64,000 nt of DNA from Pithys albifrons albifrons. Its lineage: Eukaryota > Chordata > Aves > Passeriformes > Thamnophilidae. Below are positions 1 to 12,280 of this stretch, one piece after another. Numbering within the stretch: the first letter of the stretch is position 1; each line of letters opens with the position of its first letter. The DNA lies in the NCBI RefSeq assembly GCF_047495875.1, contig NC_092462.1, positions 32,336,023 through 32,400,022 on the forward strand, written 5' to 3'. The notes under the pieces were generated by a model. The model was not told the origin of the DNA and made no database searches. It was given only the letters and a program-made list of their open reading frames with translations. Both the position numbers and the translations under genes were made by a program.

Positions 1-3000
1 ATTATTTGTCTAGGGACCCTTTTTTCCAGTTGCTGTATAAAATGACTCCTGCAAATATCCTGTGCTTAAAATGTGCCTATTTCTTTTGACTGAGCAAACA
101 TCTCAATCTGAATGGTTTTCCCTGCTGTGGTTTGAACCTGGCCTTCCAAATCCAGCATATAAAACTGCATTTTTACACCTGTTCTTGTCACACACCTTCA
201 CGCTCATTTTAGAAAGACTAAAAGCAAAAGTGATCTATGTATGGTCAACACTAAATTTTTGAAATAATGCTTATCCCTCCCTACTCTTGAAAGCTTTTAC
301 TTTTTTTTTCCCTACTCTTATAAAAAAAATATCCCTTGTCTTTTCAACTGAGATGCAAGTACTAGAGCTGCAAACAGAATGCAGGAATCCTATGTGTCAT
401 TTCTCTGGTGTTGTAGCCAGAAAAAGAAAATAAACCAGTAATTGACTTAACAGTCATGACATATGTTGGTAATCACATCACTTAAACTCTGAACTCTAAA
501 CAGTAAGGATAGAAGCATATACTTTAAATAAAAAAAAAAACTTTTAAAATATTTTCTGGGTTTGTCTCTCTCTCATTGAGACCTTTCCTAAGTTCTTTAA
601 AATATTTCAGACAAGACACAATAATTAGATTTCCAGACCTATGTTTATTACTTGAACTAGACAGAGAAGTCCAGAGTGAATGGTCTAACTTCTGGCCAGA
701 ATGGATTCATAACTTATATGAACTCACTCTAGTTTTTGCTCCCCTTGGAAAAGGGTCTTTTCTTATTGATGCATTTAAAGGGAGTCTGGTGCTCAGTCTT
801 TAGAGATGTAACAAGGATAGTACTGGTATTAATTGCATTCTGGTCTACTACAATTGAGTGCATGTTCATTCAAAAAAACCCCAAACAAACAAACAACCCC
901 CCCAAAAAAAGCAAAACAAAACAGGAGAAAGACTGAGAGTGAAACAAGTATTAACAGCTTTTTAAAATATGTAATTTTTTGTTGTTGTTGCTTTTAACAT
1001 GATGTCTTTCTTTGGAAACATCCTTTCCAAAAGCATACTCAGTCTGACATTATGGTACATTATTTTTTAACAAACTTGCTGCTGTCTCAAAGTAGCAGAA
1101 ATCTGTCTTGTTCTTTTTCCATCAGAGTTTTCCTAAGAAATTCTTAAAAACTAGGAATATTTTTTGGACAGAAAAGATGACACCAGCTCCTTTACAAAAA
1201 AAAAATTACTAATTACTTTCTTTAGATTTACTGTAGACTGCACTAATTCTTTACAGTGCACTGTATAGTGATAAGGGATCCTTTAAAATGCACTGTTGAA
1301 TGCCCACTGTAGGTAATTACCCTCAAGGGGAATGACTATGACATTTTCAGGATTCTGTAGAACTGAACACCTGAACGGGCTCCAAAATACATCAGTGAAG
1401 TGCTATGTCAGTGGCTTCACAGTCAAACTGTTTGCTAATACAGGAATTTCCCAATTCAGCCTCCCATCAGATCCTACAAGGACTGAAGTTGAGTGGTATC
1501 TTTGGTTCAGACATCACCATTAGAGCATGAAGCAGAAATATTTCTTAGTTTGAAGTGTTAGTAAGCATGATTATACTGTTAAGTTAATTATGTGGATGGA
1601 ATAGATGTCAGAGGAAAATCTAATTTACTCTCTCTAATTGGCCTGTTATACTAACGAGATTAACATGCAGAGAAGTAAATTTATGTTTTAATTCTGATTA
1701 CACCAGGGGATAAATCTTCATACCAGATGGTGCCAACTTCATATGACTGTAAATACCCTGTGAAATTCTGGATGGGTATAATTTGAGTTTCAAATCCATT
1801 TTTTTCCACATTTTTTATACTTTGTTTCATTCCCATCCTTAGATTAGCAATATAATTTTTAACCCTGGAAAATCTTAAGATTGTGGCAGAGAAATGTAGC
1901 ATAAATGCTGGAGAGATAACAAAACAAATAAAAGCTGTTTTCACAGGTCTCTAGGCTACATCAATTTGATGGCCTTTGACTAATTCAAGTCAACTTGAAA
2001 TAAGCCCACTTCTTCAAATTAAATGTAAACTTTAAACCTCCTTAGAATTGCCTAGAAAAAATATTCTGGAAATTAATACTGCTCGATCTTCTGTTTGAGG
2101 GTATTATTTGCATCGACCAATATCCAGGGAAATGACTTTTAGTCTGCTTTGCTCCAAGTCGAACATAACTATGGCAAGAGTACTGCACTCACCACAACTT
2201 GAAGTTAACACGGTAAGTTAAAAGTATCTTAAGACTCCTTTCCTTTTTCCACCCACAGCTATGCACCTGATTGTAGTGTCCTTAAATCCTGTCTGAATCT
2301 TTGCTAATTTTGCCAAAAAAACTGATTATGAAGCAATATTGAGTCACTCTTTATATCTGGGAAGCTGTAAAATATGGTCACAAATATGTACTGACCCCTT
2401 GGTGAAAGACTATGATCATATATAAAATGTAAAATGCTATCAAAACTTGAAAACAAAGCACTAAAAGAAACAGAGGTGGCAGTCATTCTTTTTACCCTTC
2501 TTGGATCAAGATGTCCAACTGACTAGAAAATGCATTTGCTACTCTTTGGGATGTGCCTGAATTGTGCCTGCAAACTGACTGTACTTGGAAAGAGAAACTT
2601 TATTGGGATATGACAGTCTTCAGATAGTTTACCTAATTTGAACATAAATTTATAAGCGATCTCGATGGTGCCTTTCATGCTCTTTTAATCTAGTTGTATT
2701 TGTAATCTGTTTCTTATTTTCTTACTTTGCCTGGTAAAATGTCACTTAGCAATATAAGATACCTTAACCTATGTAGAATGTATGCCTCTGGGTAAACTGG
2801 GACAGTTGCAGCCAGATCCACCTACAGAGGCAAGCTGCTTGCTGACCCTGAAGGGTTTAGTATCAGATCTCAGCTCCAGTGCCCTGCTTCTACATGACTA
2901 AAAACGAGATTCTATTCCAAAAACCAATTAAAGGAGAAAGAAATTAAAGGGAAAATATCTGCAGTGACTCAGCAGATATTAGCATACATTGTAGGAATTC

Positions 3001-3703
3001 CTGACTAAGAAAACTAATCCCATTTAGCCTTTTTCATGCCCTGGAACTCAAAGATAAAAGGAGAGGGATGTGTACCAGTATGAAGCCTTGCATTTCGGAC
3101 ACCAGCCTTCAGCTGAAATTCTCTAAGCAGGAACAGGTTTGTTCTATATGAGAGGAGGTTTATGACTCCTTATCTTTCCTAGTGGCACTTCTTCTTCTAC
3201 ATTTGAAGATCATTTCATTCTGTTTGCAATGTTTTATTGTACTCTGTCAGTTTTTGTAATTCAAATCATTGAGGAGTCTTGAGTCTGCAATAGAAAATTG
3301 TAAAACTACCGAAAATTAATTCTCTGACTAATTAAAAATTTGCAGGGAATGTTTTGCCTAGTTATAGAACAAGGCTTGTCATTCAATCCCTCACTGTTAA
3401 AAGAAAGTCCTGTTCTTTACCACATTTTTTTTCCACTCAACCCAGGACTGTTCCTTTTGAAATTGAGTGAATTTTTGTCCTCTTTTGCTTCTTGTGTATT
3501 CAGAGATCATCCTTGAACAAACTTTGCCAAGGAAGAGGTGCACATGATAACAACCTGAAACTGACCCCTGGAATGAAATGACATCTGAAATTAAATTCCA
3601 TATTTTTTATCAAAATGTTGACCAATGAAATGCCTTAGGACTGCCAAGGTTATCCTGTGTTATTAAAATTATTTCAGAAAACTTGTGGTTGTGTAACATC
3701 TGC
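1..3703. other. Intergenic, no gene seen
   Basis: AT-rich single-copy-looking DNA. Reading frames here are short (87 codons or fewer), lack protein-like composition and have no paired splice sites. I recognise no repeat family, RNA gene or promoter. PDGFC is the neighbour expected upstream of GLRB in mammals, from general knowledge of synteny, but none of its coding sequence is recognisable here. Confidence 0.6.
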
Positions 3704-3707
3704 TTAC

Positions 3708-4034
3708 TCCTGTTTGTTCATGTCCAGTCTGATCACCTGGAAGCCCTCCCTGACCTCCTGCCAGTGCTGCCCCTCTGACTTTTTCTGTTCATTCCTCTGT
3801 TCCAAATAAACACGCAAGGCAGTTAGTGTGGTGTAGGAAGGAGCGCGACTACTGGTGACAGGCTTGGCACCAGAGAAATCTGTATTGTTCTTGGCAGCAG
3901 TCACTTCCAAGCAGGAAAACTATACCTTGTTTTCTTCCTTCTCACAAACCCCAGCTTTCAGGGCAGGAATTTCATTATACTTTTGATAGGTGGAAAAGCT
4001 ATAATCAAATGCCTGTGGCAGGTAGACAGGAAGT
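3708..4034 (-). pseudogene. Unidentified exon-like reading frame with one in-frame TAG
   Basis: On the minus strand a pyrimidine-rich tract ending in TTGCAG (AG at 4036-4035) opens a 327-nt segment that ends at a GTAAGC donor (GT at 3707-3706). One frame is open throughout except for a single TAG at 3922-3920. The upstream half reads LPVYLPQAFDYSFSTY and then EIPALKAG; the downstream half includes ALRVYLEQRNEQKK and WQEVREGFQVIRLD. The composition is protein-like and unusual for this AT-rich region. A second possible donor (GT at 3925-3924) lies just before the TAG, so a shorter exon is also possible. I do not recognise the family. It may be an exon of an unknown minus-strand gene, a decayed exon, or a pseudogene. 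No partner exon was found nearby. Confidence 0.3.
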
Positions 4035-5300
4035 CTGCAATAGGTTGTCAGAGCAGAAGAAACAAGAAAAAATGCCTTAAAGCTTCAAGAAAAACAAAAC
4101 TTTTTCAAAGTATATTTTAAGGAGCAGCACCCATTGTAGCTCAATCAGCACTCCCAGGGTTGATGACTGTGGCCATCCTCACTGTCGGAAGAGAAATGAG
4201 AAGTCAGAAAGAGACATAACTATATCTGTTGTGAAAGAAGAGATTACTTTGTATTCTGAAACCACAGTGTCAAACATTTGTTAAAATGAAAATTTAGAAA
4301 AAGTGAGTACAGGACTTGCCTCTCTTAAGTGATCTACTTTAAGGTCTTCTAAGCATACCTAACAGTGTGTAACTGATTCAGTGTGAGTCAGAACAGAACT
4401 TTCCCTTTAATAGGACACATTTGCCTTCAATTTGGTTTGAAAGTTGCTGGTAGGATCTTGCCTTATGTTTATTTTAATGGCTATTTTCTTTCCTTAGAAA
4501 TACCCTAACTTCTCCCTCAAGCAAAATTGAAGGTAGCAGTCTTGAATACTGAAACGAAAAAAGCACAACAATTGGAAACATTTGGTTGAAAGTGACTACT
4601 GCATGTGCTCATATATGTCTTTAAGCAGGGAGCCAAGGCCTGGACTGATGTTTTGCATCAGCATTCTCACAGATAAGCCTATGGAAGAGAAGGAAGTTCT
4701 GCATCATCAGCTCTCTGAGCTTTTCATGAAGCCTACTAATGAGTTACTGGCTCTTCTGCAATCCATCCAAAAGCCTACTAAAATAGGAAAAGACAAAAAA
4801 AGATATTTAGTCTTCATTAGACTTTAAGTACGGTGAGTTGGTGCATTTTCTATCACATGCCTGTGCAGCACGGTGGAGGCCTCTTCCATGACTGAATGTC
4901 TGTAAGCCTCTACTGAAAGAAAATAATGTTCTTGTAGATATTTTGAGTGGCAAGCATTTGTAATGGCAAATTTTATATGATAAACTATTTTTTTAAAAAG
5001 TCAGATTTTAGTTGGTTGAGTTTAGAGTTTTGAAATCTTTTGAAAGCAGAACCTGTGAGTTGCCAGTTTTCATTAAAGAATGGGGAAAAAAAGTAACTTA
5101 AATATTTTAAAATAAAGGTGAATCCTGTGTCTTGTTCAAAAAAGACACTATCTCACAAGGTTAAACTCGTAACACCTAGGTCTGAAATTATGGATATGAT
5201 TTGCATCATGTGCCTTACGGTGCATAATATAGATTGCAGCCAGACTAGCAGTCCAAGTTTCCATGTAAACCAAAATATAACAGCATCCTTATTTAGATAA
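4035..5300. other. Intergenic, no gene seen
   Basis: AT-rich DNA. A + strand frame at 4582-4827 (81 codons) has no splice context and no recognisable domain. Nothing else can be supported. Confidence 0.5.
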
Positions 5301-5369
5301 GGCAGTTAAATGCCACCCTGATATCAGATCCCATCAGGTCTCGAAAGCTCAGCAGGGTCAGCCCTGGTT

Positions 5370-5400
<31 letters not shown>

Positions 5401-5416
5401 CAGGGGCTGTAGGTTC
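5301..5416 (+). repeat. 5S rRNA-derived segment (SINE head or 5S pseudogene)
   Basis: The segment aligns with most of vertebrate 5S rRNA, from the CCACCCTGA region to the terminal GCTGTAGG. The RNA polymerase III internal promoter is well kept. Box A reads AGCTCAGCAGGGT (5346-5358), the intermediate element reads CCTGGTTAGTA, and box C begins GGATGGGAGACC (5377). The 5' third is diverged and about 3 nt shorter. No T-run terminator follows directly and no poly(A) tail is visible. Instead about 180 bp of unrelated sequence follows, which fits a 5S-headed SINE better than a simple processed 5S pseudogene. It is a single isolated copy and unlikely to be a working 5S gene. Confidence 0.75.
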
Positions 5417-5600
5417 TAGTCCTGAGGACTTCACTGTCACTGTCCAAGCTTGCTTGGTTGTGGCAGATGAATCTTAGGAGCTAAAGGGTGGAGCCAGTTC
5501 TGTGCACGCTGTGCCTCACCTAAAAATCCACTGCGCAGGCTCGAAGGGCACACCCACGTGGGGAGAGCCCTTCCCAAATCTTCATTCATCAAAGCCTAGC
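5417..5600 (+). repeat. Possible body of the 5S-headed SINE
   Basis: This stretch directly follows the 5S-like head and is more GC-rich than the DNA beyond about 5600. I could not match it to a known SINE body. The end is uncertain: no target duplication or simple-repeat tail is obvious. It could instead be unrelated flanking DNA. Confidence 0.3.
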
Positions 5601-6904
5601 CATGAATATTTAGATAGAAGCCCAACTTTCTCCTCTAATCCTTAACAATCCTCTGGACATTTCTTTGTTTATTTCTGTCTCTGCTTGAAATCTGAATCAG
5701 TAACTATAAAGGGGAGCAACTGGGGCTGTGTTTGTTACAGACTCAGAGTATGGTAGTCCTAACATTGACATGTGTGTCTGAACTTGTTCATGTAAATAGT
5801 CCCACCAAGGTCACTACTGAAGGCAGGAATACGTGAACAACAGGAAATGCAAAGCAAGTGTATTCTCACAAAATTTCTTCTCTCTCTGACTTAAATACAC
5901 TTGCTAAAAGTGCACTTTATGTTTTTGTGGGTTTTTTGAGAATCACTTTTACAAGTTTAAATATTCACTACTGTAAATACAGTATTCATTTAGAGAAGGA
6001 ATGACCATGGCCCAAACTTTCACGAAGAATTAACCATTTTAGTCCAAAATCTTACACCACTTTAGACCCATGAGTTTCTCTGAAGCCTTTACTTAAAAAA
6101 AAAAAAAGAAAAAAAAAAGAAAAAGCATTGTAATACCTTTGCAATACCTTTTCTTCCGATAGGAAAAAACAAATAATCATTAGATATCTGAATATTCCTT
6201 CAGGATGGTAGTCTAGAGAGTTTCCAACAAGCTTTCTTGTCTGCTTATTTGCCTTTATTACTTTACAGTGATAAACTGGTTTACTTTCAGTAACTTTTAC
6301 AATTGTTTAGTCTGATTTATGAAGTAGTCAGTAATTCAGTTTTCTGGAAATTAAATGAAGCCTATGCCTTTTTTTTTCCTCACCACAAAGCTTCTGAAAA
6401 GTCTTGTTGACCAGGAAATTTCTGGAGGGTTGGGTAAGGTTATGAAGTCAATAGCCTAAAGAGGAAACCGCAGCTGGCAGTTCTGGGTATATTGAGCAAT
6501 TACATTTTTGAGTAATCCTTGTTTGGTTTTAGCTTTTATGGTAACCTATGAGGCCTCATGTAGCCAGTGTTTCTTATGTAAGAGAAAAAAACTTGGATGA
6601 GAGATTTATTTTTGTACTTTCTTGTTTTGGGACCAGAAAGTAAATAATAATTACTCTTGTAAGTGCAATGATGCATGAGTTCAATGCTAAAAGCAGGGAA
6701 ATGCAGAGTACTCGTGTGCATGGATATCCAGAACATACACAATTTAAGTCAGTATTTATGAGAATTTGGCAAACATTTTTTCATTTTTCTCACATCCTTT
6801 TCATCATGTTCCTTTGGGACCTGTCCATACACAACCCCAGGCATAATTTCCCCAAAGCCCCACAGGGATTTCCCCTGAATTTTGTTTCAGACTGAAAATC
6901 GTGC
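5601..6904. other. Intergenic with an A-rich run
   Basis: AT-rich DNA with no gene. It includes a poly(A) run broken by two G at 6095-6124. Two overlapping opposite-strand frames near 6.5-6.9 kb (68 and 75 codons) have no coding signature. Confidence 0.5.
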
Positions 6905-7614
6905 TTGGCACCACAGGTGTTCTTCAGAACAAGGTGCTGGAGAGCAGCACCACAGAAATGGACCTGGGGGTGCTAGGTGATGCCAGGCTGAATATAAGTC
7001 AGCAGTGCCCTGGCAGCCAGGAGGGCCAACGTGTCCTCAGGGGCATCACGCACAGCATCACCAGCTAGTCGAGGGAAGGGATTGTCCCGCTCTGCTCTGC
7101 ACTGGGACAGTCTCACCTGGAATAATTTGTGCAGTTTTGGGTGCCACAATATAAGAAAGATATTCAGCTATTAGAGAGCATACTAAGGAGGGACATGAGG
7201 ATGGTGAAAGACCTTGAGGGGAAGCCATATGAGGAGTAGCTGAGCTTGCTTGGGCTGTTCAGCCTGGAGGAGACGGAGGGGAGGAGACCTCATTGCAGTT
7301 ACAACATCCTTATGAAGACAAGAGGCACTGACTTCTTCTCTGTGGTGTCCAGTAATGGGACCTAAGGGAACAGTATGAAACTGTGTCAGGAAAGGCTTAG
7401 ATCAGGTTCTTCACCCAGAGGATGAGTGGGTGCTGGAATAGGCTCCCCAGGGAAATGCTCACAGCACCAAGCCTGCCAGAGTTCAAGAAGTATTTGGACA
7501 ATGCTCTCAGTTACAAAGTCTGATTCTTGGGGTGTCTGGTACAGGACCAGGAGTTGGATGTTGATGGTCCTTGTGGATCACTTCTAGCTCAGGATATTCT
7601 GTGATACTATGATG
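6905..7614 (+). mobile_element. CR1 LINE, 3' part, + strand
   Basis: This is a typical CR1 3' region. It has the GAGAGCAGC and GACCTGGGGGTGCT blocks near the 5' end, GGGCTGTTCAGCCTGGAGGAG in the middle, and the 3' segment around GGTCCTTGTGGATCACTTCTAGCTC. It ends in degenerate copies of the short CR1 terminal repeat (GATATTCTGTGATACTATGA). CR1 copies are usually truncated at the 5' end and intact at the 3' end, and this one follows that rule. Stops and indels break the end of ORF2, so it is inactive. Confidence 0.9.
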
Positions 7615-10600
7615 AAGTTCAAGACCACTAATGAATACTAGGATGGACTGCTCAGTAGACACCACTATTTATCAAGGTTACAGAGTAAGTTAGACTCAGA
7701 TAGAACAGAAATCTGAGACTGTACTTTTATCTACCAGTTTCAAGTAATGTAAATTCAAATATTATGACAAGGATGACCTCTAAATACATATGTAAGATAA
7801 CTAACCTTGATTTTTGTTTAAAAATAACTATTCCTAATAGAATTTTAGCTTTGAATAACTATTTTTTTTTATTTTTGGGTGTGATCTCAACTAAAGACAA
7901 TCTGGAAGATATAGACAAAAAGATACTTTAAATTATCATATCCGTAGAAGTGGTTTTTCAGAATTCTTAAATTTTTGAATTAAAAAAATTCAAGTAATTT
8001 AAAATGAAAATACCGTATCATAAGCTATATATCATACTGTGATCTTTGAAAAAATAAAACATGTGTGGCTGTGGCCAAATTATCTCTGCCACTTTGAAAA
8101 TGTTACCTCATGTCTTAAAAGCTCTAGATAATATTCCGTACAGAAAAGTTCTGTCACTGATGGGAGCTGGCATCATTTATGACCTTCTTTTTTCAGTGGA
8201 AAACAACAGGTAAGAAGGGATGATTAGTCTGATTATGAGGAAAAGATAAGTGTAATGCCCCAAATAAGAAAGAGGTGGGGCATATGTTGATATATTAGAT
8301 ATGTGGAGCCAAACTCAGTCCTAGTGGCAAGCAAAGATTTTTTAACTTGAAGGAAACAAAATAGGTGAGAAATCAAGCAGAAACAGTTAGTGACTCAGAA
8401 GAACTGTAACACCCTTAAAAGGTAAATAGTCACTTGAAGAATTACACTAGACGATGAAACACAACTCTTGTAAGTGATAAAATCCATTAGCCAGCATAAC
8501 AGTCCAAACAATAATGCTTTCTGCCTCAGTAGGACTTATTGCTAACTGGGGACTAGTTCCTCTTGAATTCTATTCAAGACAAAAGTCAGAAAATTTGGTA
8601 ACTTGAACTGGTAAACTTCCTTTTTGGAAGTCAATGACATATCACCATCTTGACAAGTGTCTTTCTCAGCCTACAGTCCTATAGGGGAGTATTCTGGAAA
8701 GTATTTTTAAACTGTGCTTCTGTCAAAGCTTTTCCTCATTCTCTTCCTGGGAAAGGTATATATTCTGTATTCCTTAAGGTTTATCTAATTAGGGATTAAT
8801 ATCCAAGGGAGAAAAAAACAAATCCCACAATTGATACATCATACTGATGTTTTTGTCACTTATTTAATTATTATATCCTTTGAAACACACAAAAAAATAA
8901 TTTCCAGAAGCCTTGTCAAATATGCTCTGATTCCCTGAATATCTTGCACAGTCTCATTTTTTAATCTATTAAAATGTGGCTTTGAAATGTCATAATTGGG
9001 TCCACTGAAGCCTGGAAGTTTTGAACTGAACCCATGCAGAGGACGAGTACTGCACATCGGCCATAGGCAGTGCCGGATGTCATGCATGGAGTTATGAGAA
9101 TGGCATTGTAGGCAGAGATGGTTTTCTTTAACAGTATCAGTTCTTCCAAAAGGGCTGGTGAGGCTGTGAGAGGTGGGGAAGAACAGGTCTCTATGGATAC
9201 TCTTTCTGATTGCTACTAATACAATTCTCATGGAAAACAACAGGAGTTGCCTGTTAGCTCAGAAGCAGGAACACAGTAGTTTGGGAAGAGTTAGGGACCT
9301 ATTTTATTTTATTCATTCCTGATTGAAAATGGGACCTTATTGTAATCGTTTTGAGAACACTTTAACAGATAAATGCAGAATAATACACGGAGAATCTGTC
9401 AGTTGTGATATGTCTTTAAGGATGGAAAAGATATTTGCTTGTGCTTTTTGCCACTTAAAAGGATTACAGGATTAATCAATGCCTGCCTGCCTTGGAGGCC
9501 TGGTCTTCTTTATCTGCTTATCTGCCATACTGGGTTGCATTTTACCTGTGATTTCTATGATACTCTCCTTCCTGTAGGTAGTAATTTCTTTAAACTCTTA
9601 AACATTCTTTATTGTATAAGCTGCACATTATGCAAGATACAGTCAAAAAGGATCTCTCTATCTTCATGTATAGGAGAGATTTAACAAAACAGAGTAAGTG
9701 TCATGTGAGACTTTTTTTTATGGCAATCACTCCCTTTTTCAAAGAGGAACTCAGAGAATGAAGGAAAGATTCTGAAACCACTCTACCTGTCTACTGCAAA
9801 TTATTTAATCTCATAAAGTTTATAAAGCAGGGAAACATTGCTAAGCTTTCCAGATCTAAAACATGGGGACTAAACATTTCCTAAATATGAGAAACAATTT
9901 TGATAGAGAGGAGAAATGAAATTTTACCAGGTACTGAACTGTCTTTTCCCATTTTTTGAGGAAGCTGAAGTGAGGTCATTGGCAACCATGTTCCCAACCA
10001 CAGAGAGTTTTCTGCCATTTTTATGCATGAGGAATTGTTTAGAAAACTGTCATTATTTGAAAACTAAGCAGATTGTCATTAATGCTTTTAAAGCTGTCTG
10101 CTCTTTAAGCCATTGTTATAATCCACTTGTATGTAAAATTCAGGGATTGTGTTATAATATCTTTACATACATGGAGATGCCAGAGAATGAGCAAAAATCC
10201 CTTTTCTTTGCCAAAGCAAATAAATGAAGAAAATCTCCAAGTGTAACGGGTGAATGGAACAGATGTGATAGCTTTATTTTACATTTGCCTGCCTCATATA
10301 TGGGTGCCACATAAGAAATGTAGTTTGAGAGTTTTTAGTTAGCAACAGAAAAGTCTCTTTTAGTGTGTGGGCAGCCACATTTAACTCATATCCAGCCTAA
10401 CACTACTGCAAATTATTCAAGATGCTGAGCTCAGGGTAATTTACAAACCTCCTTTTGAGCTGAGGCTCACTTGAAAAGGGAATTGCATTTTCATCCTTGT
10501 AATCTTGTGCTTCTACCTTTTTCACCCTAATAAAGTGGGATTTTTTCTGTTGCAAAACACAGAAGAGAAGGAAAGAAAAAGGAAGTTGCCAACTGGCTAA

Positions 10601-11059
10601 TTTCCAATTTGCATGAGTGTAACTGAATATGGAATCATTCCAGTATTTGGCTTTATTTAGAAATATAGGCCCTTTCCAGATCCCATTAAGACTAATGAAA
10701 AATGCACTTTGTTGCTTTTGCTGACAGTGGATTGAGCCCATTAAGGAAAATGAGTTCGTTGTCAGGATAGTGACAGTTTCTGAGTAAAATAGAAAAGGTG
10801 TAATTATTTGTAGACCAGAAGATGTTTTCACAACTTTAATATGAATTCCAAGCAAACTTTTTGAAAATTTATTCAAAATAAAGTTAGTGCCTGTGCACAC
10901 TTAGGTTTTTCTTACTGAGAAACACTGCTGGAGGAGTCTAATGTGTCTCTTGGTTATCTATCAAGAAGAAAATTATCCATAAAGACTGTGATTATATTCT
11001 GAACACTGTGGTTACATTAACTATAAAGAGAAAACTGTTAGTGATGGTAGACTTCTAAT
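7615..11059. other. Intergenic, two longer minus-strand frames only
   Basis: AT-rich DNA. Minus-strand frames at 8860-9240 (126 codons) and 10403-10900 (165 codons) are longer than usual for such AT-rich sequence, but they show no domain, signal peptide or splice structure that I can recognise. An octamer-like ATTTGCAT (minus strand) lies near 10610. No repeat family is evident. Confidence 0.45.
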
Positions 11060-12280
11060 TCAATCATAAAACCTTTTATGTTGGAAAAGACTTCAAAGAT
11101 TGCTGAGTCCAACATTAACCCAGCCCTGCCAAGCTCACCACTAAACATTTACATGTCTTTTAAATACCTCCGGGGGTCATGACCCTGCCACTTCCCCAGG
11201 CAGCCTGTCCCAATGCTTCACAACCCCTCCTGTGAGATAATTTTTCCTAATGTCCAACCTAAGCCTGCACTGACCCAGTTTGAGGCCACTTCTTGTTCTT
11301 CTGCTTTTTACCTGGAAGAAGAGGCTGATTCCCACATTGCTACAACCTCCTTACAAATAGTTGTAGAGAGCAATAAGGTCCCTCTTCTTTTCCAGGCTAA
11401 ACAATCCCAGCTTCCCCAGCCACTCATCATTTGATTTACTCTCCAGACCCTTCACCAGATCTGTTGCCCTTCTCTGGACTCATTTCTGCACCTCAATGTG
11501 TTTCTTGTAGGGAGGGACCCAAAACTGAACACAGGATCTGAGGTGTGGCCCCACCAGTGCTGTTTACACAGGGACAATCACTGCCCTAGTCCTGCTGGCC
11601 ACACTATTGCTGTTACAGGCTGGGATCCATTGGCCTTCTTGGCCATCTGGACACACTGCTGGCTCATGTTCAGCCTCTGCCTACCAGCACCCCTCAGGTA
11701 CTTTTCCACTGGACATCTTACCATCCACTCTGCCCCAAACCTGTAGTGCTGCATGGAGGTGTTGTGACCCAAGGGCAGGACCCAGTACTTCACCTTGTTG
11801 AAACACATACAAATGGTCTCAGCCTATTAATCCAGCCTTTCCAGATTCTTCTGCAGATCCTTTCTATCATCCAGCCTTTCCTTTATCCCACATAACTCAG
11901 TGTCGTCAGTGAACTGACTGAGAATGCACTTGATCCCCATACCCAGGTCATTGATAAAGACATTAAACAAGGTTGGCCCCAAGACTGAGCCCTTGGGACA
12001 ATCACTAGTGAATGGATTTAACTCCATGCACTGCCCCTCTTTAGGCCCGACCAGCCAGCCAGTTGTTTACCCAGACAACAGTGCATCTGTCTAAGCTGTG
12101 AGCAGCCAGTTTCTCCAGCAGAATATTGTGGGAAATGGTGTCAAAGGTTTTGCTAAACTCCAAACAGATAACATTGACAGCCTTTCCCTCATCCACCAAG
12201 TGGGTCACTTTGTCATAGGAGGAGATCAGGCTGGTCAAGCAAGACTTGTCTTTCATAAACCCATTCTGACTGGATGATAA
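11060..12280 (-). mobile_element. CR1 LINE, 3' half, minus strand
   Basis: Read on the minus strand, this runs from within the reverse transcriptase domain (right) to the CR1 3' end (left, near 11060, with a degenerate ATAAAACC/TTGGAAAAGACTTC tail segment). The order of blocks matches CR1 read in antisense: the tail block, then CCAGGCAGCCTGTCCCAATG, CTTTTCCAGGCTAAACAATC, GGCTGGGATCCATTGGCCTT, and finally the RT-coding part. Several stops and shifts make it inactive. Confidence 0.9.
11827..12256 (-). pseudogene. CR1 ORF2 reverse transcriptase remnant
   Basis: Two adjacent minus-strand frames (12256-12041 and 12027-11827) encode consecutive parts of a CR1 reverse transcriptase. The first has SKTFDTISHNILLEKLAAH and WVNNWLAGRA. 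The second has PKGSVLGPTLFNVFINDL and the catalytic motif F-T-D-D. A stop and a loss of sequence between the two frames interrupt the domain. The protein acted in target-primed reverse transcription of the CR1 LINE. This copy cannot make a whole enzyme. Confidence 0.85.

Noticed and set aside
5301..5416. Functional 5S rRNA gene
   Set aside because: The 5' third is diverged and shortened, the copy is isolated and lacks a T-run terminator; a retroposed derivative is more likely.
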